From assembly GCA_028015205.1 (NCBI GenBank), contig CM051516.1:53944230-54008229 (forward strand): 64,000 bases of DNA, given 5' to 3'. Shown here one piece after another: positions 57,201-64,000 of the stretch. How positions within the stretch are numbered: the first letter of the stretch is position 1; each line of letters starts with the position of its first letter. Below the pieces are notes generated by a model. The model worked only from the letters and a program-made list of their open reading frames with translations. It ran no database searches and had not been told where the DNA came from. The position numbers and the translations under genes are program-made. The DNA comes from Mytilisepta virgata. Taxonomy: Eukaryota; Mollusca; Bivalvia; Mytilida; Mytilidae.

Positions 57201-60200
57201 CTTTCCCTAAAGATGAAGTGGACCAATCTGAATAAATTTAACTTAAAAAACTATAGGTCCGTGTTAATATAAGAAAGTTTTATAAAATGTTGTTGTTTTT
57301 TCGTGTCAAAATGCAGTCAATTTAGTAAATTTGAGGTTTTTCTCATTTTTTTAGAACAAAGAGCATATAATTTCAACTTCTTTGTTATAAATGATTGGAA
57401 AAATACATATTAAAGAATTTTAAAAGAAAAAATTAATAGGGAATATACATATTTTTTGTAAAATCATTTCTTTGTACCCCTCACCCATTTTCGCAACATT
57501 TTGGCTGATACACTGACCAGATTGGTTATAAAATTTTAAAAATGTTATTACTTAAAAACTACTTATTGTAAGTACATAATTTTTTCACAGAGTTTAGTTG
57601 GATTATAATATCTTTTGAATTCATTAATATTTTCCACTTTAATCACATGTTTTGTAAATAATTCCCGAACGAGATTTCAACGAGACTGAACCATCAGAAG
57701 AATACATCCTTAAGATATAAATTTTACATTATATTAAGTACTAGTTGCTGGTTGAAAATATAAATTTACATAATAATTTGCAAGATGCCCGAAAAAGATA
57801 CTCAGTGTATTAGGTATGATCTACCTTAAATTTCCAAATGATGTTCAACGGAGCAGAAATTCGTATCCAGTTTTAATTATTTTGTGTTTGGTAAACCTTG
57901 GGTTATAATCGAAATTAAGAAACTCCACGGGAGTAAATAGTAAATTTGATTGAGGATTCTGCATCACGTCACAAAAATAAGCACTCAATATGAATAATCC
58001 TTATTATATAATTTGTTCGTTTCATTGGGAAACACTAAATAGTTTTGATAAATGTATTGTGATTTTAGAAATGTTTTTGGCCTAGAGGAAAAGTACTAGG
58101 AGGGTCGAGCAGTATAAATTACTTGGCCTATGTGAGAGGAAGTAAGTATGACTATAACAACTGGGAAGCCGAGGGATGTACAGGATGGAGTTATAAAGAT
58201 GTTCTACCATACTTCTTGAAGATTGAAGATATAAGGATTCCGAGATTGCACAAGTCCGGTAAGATAGTCAAAATGTTAGATTAAATATATTTTAGTTTTG
58301 AAAATAACATGCAAAAAAGGATAAGACACAAGTTAAAAAGGCCTGTTAAGTTAAATACTAGCTTTGAAACATTGAAACATTGAATTACTCCAATTGCCTG
58401 AAATCAACTGCTATGTATTCAGCAGTATAGAAATAACAAAGAAAGATCAATAAAAAACAAAACCACGTAAATATGATAAAGAGAATATATTATAACGGTA
58501 CAAGTTCAAGGAAAACAAGGAAAACAAGAGACACAGACAATGCAAAAAAAGCACATGGGAAAACCCATTAGTATATCCCACTCTGTTTAAAAATATATTT
58601 GATTTTTTAAATATTTTCTAATTTCAAGCATATCACTCATCAGGAGGATATTTAGGAGTTAGTGAACTGAGATTAACAGAATTACAGGAGATATACAGAC
58701 GAGCAGCAAATGAAATAGGTATCAAAACGGTCAACCTTAACGGAGAAAACCAGCTAGGTAATGCTTCAAAAATTTCAGTTGTGGTGATCATTATGTCCCC
58801 GACCACGAAGTGTCGTCGGGGACATATTGTTTTTACTCCGTTTCTTATTTTTCTTATTATTATACTTTTTTCTTTTTCTTCCGTCAACCTGATGCACGAA
58901 CTTGTCCGGCTATCTCCTCGGAAATGGATGGACCGATCAATATGAAACTTGGAGGGGTGATAGGTCCCAAGGTCCTACAGTGTTTTTTGCGGTTTATAAT
59001 TTCAAAATGGCCGCCATTTCCAAGATGGCCGCCAAAAATGGCGAAAAATGTAAACATTGTCCAATTTCAACGAAACTTGGTATACAGGGTATAACGGTGA
59101 TGGCGACTGATGGCGCATTGTCGGAATTTCTGTAATGGCCGCCATTTTCAAGATGGCCGCCGAAAATGGCGAAAAATGTAAACATTGTCCAATTTCAATG
59201 AAACTTGGTATACAGGGTATAAGGGTGATGGCAACTGACGGCGCATTGTCGGAAGTTTTGTAATGGCCGCCATTTTCAAGATGGCGGCCGAAAATGGCGA
59301 AAAATGTAAACATTGTCCGATTTCAACGAATCTTGGTATACAGGGTATATAGGTGATGGGGACTGACGGCGCATTGTCGGAATTTTTGTAATGGCCGCCA
59401 TTTTCAAGATGGCCCCCGAAAATGGTGAAAAATGTAAACATTGTCCGATTTCAATGAAACTTGGTATACAGGGTATAAGGGTGATGGCGACTGACGGCGC
59501 ATTGTCGGAATTTTTGTAATGGCCGCCATTTTCAAGATGGCCGCCAAATGGTGAAAAATGTAAACATTGTCTGATTTCAACGAAACTTGGTATACAGGGT
59601 ATATGGGTGATGGCGACTCACGGCGCATTTTCGGAATTTCCGTAATGGCCTCCATTTTTAAGATGGCTGCTGAAAATGGCAAAAAATATAAAGTCTGATT
59701 TTAACGAAACTTGGTATACAGTGTATATCGGTGATGGCGACTCTTCAACTTGTTGAAGAGAACAGGCATAAAATGGGCACGGGAGGGGACATCTCACGTT
59801 TCGCGAAACGTAAATTTTAATTTTTTATGAGATACATGTTATAGCTCGTTGTTCAAGACTTGACTCGGAGGTAATTTAAATTATTTTATATGTAAACAAC
59901 TTTTTGAATGTTCAATCACGCTAAATTGTTTATTCCTTTTGTCAATGCCTCTAGATTTATAGAATTTTCATCACTTTTCTTCTAAGACAAAAGCTATTTA
60001 ACATATCTGTAAGGTGTTTTTAAATAGAAGTCAACGATGTGTTCATGTTAAATGTAATGTTTTGTCACAAATATGGGTTATTATTACATATTTAGTAGTA
60101 TTTGAGCTGTACTGATGAGACATGATGCTTTTAATAAAATTGTATTTTTAAAAGACCAATAATAGTTTTATTGACTAAATTTTACGTTTAAAACTTTCTT

Positions 60201-60419
60201 TATATAAAATAAGATTTGTACGTAGTCTAGGTACTTTAAAGATCATTCCTCAAACAATGTGCTGATCATTTCTCCAAACAGTAGTTTCTTTTTCCAGGAT
60301 ATTCGGATGTGCAGTACTCGATGAAAAAGGGTGAAAGAGAGAATACAGCAAAGGCATACTTACGCCCCGTGATTCATAGAGCAAATTTACATATTAGTAT
60401 AAACACTTTTGTTACAAAG
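54212..60419 (+). CDS. GMC-family FAD oxidoreductase, gene 3 of the array: exons 1-5 only, frame broken in exon 2 (probable pseudogene)
   Basis: Exons that match genes 1 and 2 are 54212-54338, 55074-55283, 58069-58258, 58629-58757 and 60298-60419, with GT-AG borders. The start follows an acceptor-like TCCTACTTTCAG. An upstream in-frame ATG at 54173 lies before that acceptor. Residues 2-22 form a hydrophobic anchor, followed by VGVGSSG. Exon 2 is 210 instead of 209 bases: an extra base in the ATATATATA run near 55178-55184 shifts the frame and gives TGA at 55211-55213. Beyond it the other frame continues with family sequence ([15 protein letters not shown]), and exon 3 keeps GMC signature 1 ([18 protein letters not shown]). 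Exons 6-11 are not in the window; intron 5 runs into a LINE. It is either a pseudogene or a sequencing or assembly error in the AT run. Splice sites and the other exons look intact, which suggests recent loss. Confidence 0.75.
56130..56560 (+). repeat. Interspersed repeat R2, diverged fragments in intron 2 of GMC gene 3
   Basis: AATGAACAACATGAACTCC near 56246 and CTCAGGTGCTCCGGTTC near 56538 resemble the two landmarks of the R2 repeat at 42480-42690, separated by unrelated sequence. A long A run follows near 56659-56697. Confidence 0.4.
56949..57709. mobile_element. 761-bp TTAA-flanked MITE-like element in intron 2 of GMC gene 3
   Basis: TTAAGGATGTA opens it (TTAA at 56945-56948) and TACATCCTTAA closes it (TTAA at 57710-57713). 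The inverted repeat is short, and the interior is AT-rich and non-coding. A related element starts with TTTAAGGATGTTCG at 60892; both contain a TATAGGTCCGTGT segment. Confidence 0.6.
57930..57994 (+). pseudogene. Relic second copy of a GMC exon 2 end, inside intron 2 of GMC gene 3
   Basis: The sequence from GATTGAGGATTCTGCATCAC through TCACAAAAATAAGCACTC to ATATGAA parallels the 3' part of true exon 2 (GATTGGGCATTCTATACCAC, TCACAAAAATACGCACTC, ATATGAA), with about 8 differences over 47 bases. It lies 75 bases before exon 3. It has lost the CAG-GT donor and carries stops, so it is a decayed duplicate of the exon. Confidence 0.7.
58793..59811. mobile_element. Element with 128-bp tandem core and terminal palindromes in intron 4 of GMC gene 3
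   Basis: The left end is a hairpin, ATGTCCCCGAC...GTCGGGGACAT (58793-58803 and 58815-58825). The right end has CTCTTCAAC-tt-GTTGAAGAG (59741-59760), GGGGACAT (59785-59792) and the perfect 16-bp palindrome ACGTTTCGCGAAACGT (59796-59811). Six units at a strict 128-bp spacing (GGCCGCCATTTT at 59009, 59137, 59265, 59393, 59521; a variant at 59647) each carry GGCCGCCATTTT followed by AAGATGG. It is non-coding. Minus-strand open frames here are repeat by-products. Confidence 0.8.
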
Positions 60420-61059
60420 GTATATAAATATACATGTATATAATAGTCACACAAACAGTTATCATAAAACTCAATTACTGGACTCAATTAACTCGATGTA
60501 AAAATCTTTAATTCAACTTCGCACAAGGAAATTAAAATAAATCACTACTCTTGTCATGTGGTACTGTTAATGAAATTAATCACAAAATTAAGTAAAGGTC
60601 GGAATAGTGTTTACATATACTTCGCAGATAATAAGCTCACCAACAGTTTTATCACATCAGGAGTAAAACAGCTAAGATATCAAAATAAATATAACGTTTT
60701 TGTTTATCAAGACTTCATAAGAATCGACCACGATGGAAAAATTGGAAGGACAAACCTCATCATACATGTATATACGGATTCAATATGGATTCAAACATGG
60801 CAGTATGAAATCAAGATATATTCATAAAATTTGCATTGTTTATTGTAATCAGTCTTATGAACAACTATAAAATATGACATAACAACTGAATTTAAGGATG
60901 TTCGCTGCTCAGTTTCAAAATAAAATCTTTTCATAACACTAGTAAATATTGATAGTGGATTAATAAAGGAACTAAAAGAGCTCAAAAAAATATAGGTCCG
61001 TGTGCTTGTATTCGAGATATAAGTCATTGAAAATTTGGCGGGAAAAATAAATAGATTTT

Positions 61060-63795
61060 TTTTTTTTTATTTAAACTTTTTAAACAATTACAATACAATA
61101 GACATTTACAACAGCAAATTTTACAATTTTATTAACAAATTACAAAAAAAGAAATAAAGCCTCTCACTCACACATACATTCCAACCCTAAACATATATCA
61201 ATCTTCCTCTTGTGAATCAAAAAGTCCAGATAAATTCTGCCATCTCTTATAAAATTTCTCAGAATTTCCTTTGGAAAAATAAATTTGCTTTTCCAATAGA
61301 TAGTAGTAAAAAATAATATATTTAATATTCTCAAAAAAGAGACTACTTTCACTAAGTCTTTGTTTATAAATATAATATTTTACTAAAAAAACAAGCAGAT
61401 TCCGTGTTATAAAGAGCTTCCCAAATTTTCCAAACAGAATCTCTATTTTTGTATAATTCATTAATATACCTGTTTTCTCATAAATCCATGTCTCTAGTAA
61501 AGACCAAATTCTTTCAATAAATTTACATTCATAATATAAATGAATAAGAGTCTCCTCCTCATTCTTACAAAACGTACAAAGAGAATCATTTTTTACACCA
61601 ATTTTCTTTAAAAAACTATTTGTTGCTAGAATTCTATGAGTAAATCTATACTGAAACCATCTCAATGTTACATCATTTTAACACTTAAAAACTATTAATT
61701 CCAATTTTCTAAAATTCAATTCTTGAGGAGGTTGTAAGCTATATAACCATTTGTTCTGATATTTTTTTGTACATGTAATCTTCTTAATGAAAACATCATA
61801 TATATATCTACTACCTTTTTTGACTTTAGTAATCTCCTGATAAACTTTGGGAAGGAAGGGTCTGTCAGGACTTCTCAGCTCTGATATAAATGGCCATCTT
61901 GCACTCACTGCATTTCTTAGGCCATAATATAAGGTGACAGGAGGTCGAAAATTGTATTTTTCACAGAACTCATCGTATAATAAAAAACGATCCAAAATAA
62001 TAAGATCACCTATATAATTAATGCCAATATCTGACCATCGTTTAAAGAAAACTGGTCTGTTATCGATCTGAATACCAGAATTAAACCATAATGGTAACCT
62101 CAATGTATCTTCTTCACTATGTTCCAAACTCTGCTGGTACTCTGAATAAATATTTAATAATTCTTTCCAAAAAATATTTTTAGTTTTCAAAGCTAAATTG
62201 CTAAAAAAGATATCACCAAAATTCAAAAGTTGTGCCTGATTTGTACAGCAATCGCTAAAAAATAATTTTTTCCAAGAAGAATCACCAGCAAACATTCTTC
62301 TTATCCAAGTTAATTTGAGTGATTTTATAAATGAAGGAATATGTATCATTCTCAAACCTCCATCACCATAATCATGAATTAGCTGGTTTCTAGAAATCCT
62401 GTCAGTACCACCACCCCAAATAAATTTATAAAAGGTTTTCTCAAGCAGATTTAAAAAGTCATTATTAGGCTTTGGCAGACTGATAAACAAATGGGTAAAT
62501 TTAGAAAGAAGCAAAGTTTTTACAACTGTAATTTTACCAAGCACACTAATGTAACGTTTTTGCCATTGTTTTATCATATTTTTCACTTCAGAAATTTTAG
62601 ATTCATAATTAATTCTTATCATATCGTCCAAATTTAAACAAAAAGTAATTCCTAAAAATTTAATCGGTTCAGTAGTCCAATCTTAATTTTTATCAGTACA
62701 TAATTTTCTAGTACTATTTTTCATGGCACTAATCCAAATGGCTTTAGTTTTATCAATATTTGGTTTCAAACCAGAATATTTAGCAAACTGATCTAACAAA
62801 TCAGGAATTTTTTTCAGTGACTTTTCGCTACCATCCAAAATTATCCCAGTATCGTCTGCATATTGTATCAGCTTAAACTCATTTCCGTCTACCATAACAC
62901 CTTTTATATCCTCGTCATTACGAATAAAAATACCCATAATTTCTACACATAGCAAAAATATGTAAGGAGATATCGGGTCGCCTTGACGGCAACCTCTTCC
63001 TATATTGAAAAACTCTGAGAAAAAAACCATTTTGAATGACACAAAGTTTAACATTTTTATTTAATAATTGTATCCATTTTATGAACTCAGGGCTAAAATT
63101 GAAAAAAATATAAAACTTTTCTTATAAACTTCCAAGAAACTGAGTCAAAAGCCCGCTCAAAATCTACTGACAAAAACATACCTGGAATATTGTTTGTTTC
63201 TGTGTATGAAAAAATGTCATACAAAAGTCTTGTGTTTTCTCCTATATATCGCCCTGCTAAAAAGCCTTTCTGATTTTCATGAATTCAATGATTTAAGACT
63301 AATTTTAATCTACCTGCTAAACAGGCTGATAGTATTTTATAAGAAGTGTTCAGCAAAGATATAGGTCTCCAATTTTTTAAAAATTCTCTAGGCTTATCTC
63401 CCTTAGGAATAATTGATATAATATCCATTTTTTGTGTAATTGATAGTTCGCCAAATTCATAGCTATTATTAACCCCTCCCAAAAAGAAATAACAAAGGTC
63501 TTTCCAAAAAAACTTATAAAAATTATTTGTGAATCCATCAGGCCGCGGCGACTTATCATTTTTCATAAATTTAAGAGCAGTAAGTGCTGCCTGGTAAGAA
63601 ATTTGCCCATTCAAAGACTCTGATTGCTCCCTGGAAAGTTTTGGAGCATGAGTATGTGCCAATAAAGTATTAAGGTTTATATCTTGAAGGGTCTCGTCTC
63701 GGCTTTCATATACGGATTTATAAAAAGAATAAATATTATCCAAAATATTTTTCTGGTCAGTCACAATCTCCCCTGAACTACTGGAAATTTTTATT
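61060..63795 (-). mobile_element. 5'-truncated LINE (L1/Tx1-like)
   Basis: On the minus strand the 3' end finishes in an A tract, seen as a T run at 61056-61069. GATTTT occurs at both borders (61054-61059 and 63796-63801) and may be the target duplication. The coding part starts in the middle of ORF2, so the copy was truncated on insertion. It sits in intron 5 of GMC gene 3 or beyond its end. Confidence 0.7.
61198..63790 (-). pseudogene. LINE ORF2 reverse transcriptase, with stops and one frameshift
   Basis: In order on the minus strand: a fingers region with SPRPDGFTNNFYKFFW and IPKGDKPREFLKNWRPISLL (63285-63764), a motif A region LSVDFERAFDSVSW in the same frame after a TGA (near 63165), a frameshift at a T run near 63105, then GRGCRQGDPISPYIFLLC and YADDTGIILDG (62683-63054), a TAA at 62683, the thumb and connection region (61678-62631), a TAA at 61678, and a C-terminal CTFCKNEEETLIHLYYECKF zinc-binding motif (near 61570). 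The catalytic YADD is intact but the frame is not. The motifs fit the L1/Tx1 group of non-LTR retrotransposons. The endonuclease domain is missing because of the 5' truncation. Confidence 0.85.
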
Positions 63796-64000
63796 GATTT
63801 TACATAACTTTATCATTGTCAAGTTTTATTTCTCAAAAACCATTAAATAATAACAAGGATTTTATAAGATTTTTATAAATGGCTAATTATTCTGCATTCA
63901 AAAGATTTATGAAAAGAAAAATTGGTGTCAGCGGGAAAAATTATTTATGGCATTCAAATTGATAAAAAACAGATGATTCTGAACATCTGACAAAAAATAA

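Larger units (their letters stand above)
60896..64000. mobile_element. TTAA-type MITE-like repeat interrupted by a LINE, running off the window
   Basis: TTAAGGATGTTCGCTGCTC starts at 60892 and is unbroken to about 61059. The LINE follows, and AT-rich sequence resumes at about 63796. The opening matches the family of 56949-57709. The opposite terminus is expected beyond 64000. That the two flanks belong to one element is inference. Confidence 0.45.

Noticed and set aside
60558..60827. 89-codon plus-strand open frame in intron 5 of GMC gene 3
   Set aside because: It does not match GMC exon 6 (which should read V-L-L...SAGA-NSP) and shows no domain.

Overview
The window looks like eukaryotic, intron-rich, AT-rich and very repeat-rich DNA. 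It is most likely from a bivalve mollusc, probably a mussel-type genome. That is an inference from the repeat types (tandem-core elements with terminal hairpins, a tRNA-derived SINE, Penelope-like and L1/Tx1-like retroelements) and from a tandem GMC oxidoreductase family; no marker gene fixes the species. I see no functional tRNA or rRNA gene, no operon and no CRISPR array.

Layout. 1-6000: tandem-repeat arrays (a 115-bp unit; a 136-bp unit organised in a 1140-bp higher-order repeat; a 150-bp-unit element with a hairpin at each end). 6000-18180: no host gene. It holds a TTAA-flanked MITE-like element (8677-9578), a non-autonomous LTR element with a nested insertion (10284-12714), a retroelement endonuclease fragment (14204-14953, minus strand), a short inverted-terminal-repeat element (15169-15751) and a palindrome-array element (16286-16670). 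18186-60419: a head-to-tail tandem array, all on the plus strand, of three paralogous membrane-anchored GMC-family FAD oxidoreductases. Gene 1 (18714-27867) and gene 2 (38278-48201) are complete 11-exon models of 603 and 608 codons before the stop. Gene 3 (54212 to beyond the window) shows exons 1-5 and carries a +1 frameshift in exon 2. Between and inside these genes lie transposons, among them a Penelope-like pseudogene carrying a SINE (30768-33200), a TTA-flanked element with a recognisable empty site (28713-29880), foldback palindromes, and a second, larger palindrome-array element (50956-52511) split by a solo LTR. 60896-64000: a repeat invaded by a 5'-truncated LINE on the minus strand.

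How the genes relate. The three GMC genes have almost identical exon lengths and intron phases, so they arose by whole-gene duplication. Each begins with a short hydrophobic anchor followed by the FAD-binding fold. Their substrate cannot be told from sequence. The most unusual structure is the pair of inverted-terminal-repeat elements filled with GATATC-centred palindromes at a strict 21-bp spacing.
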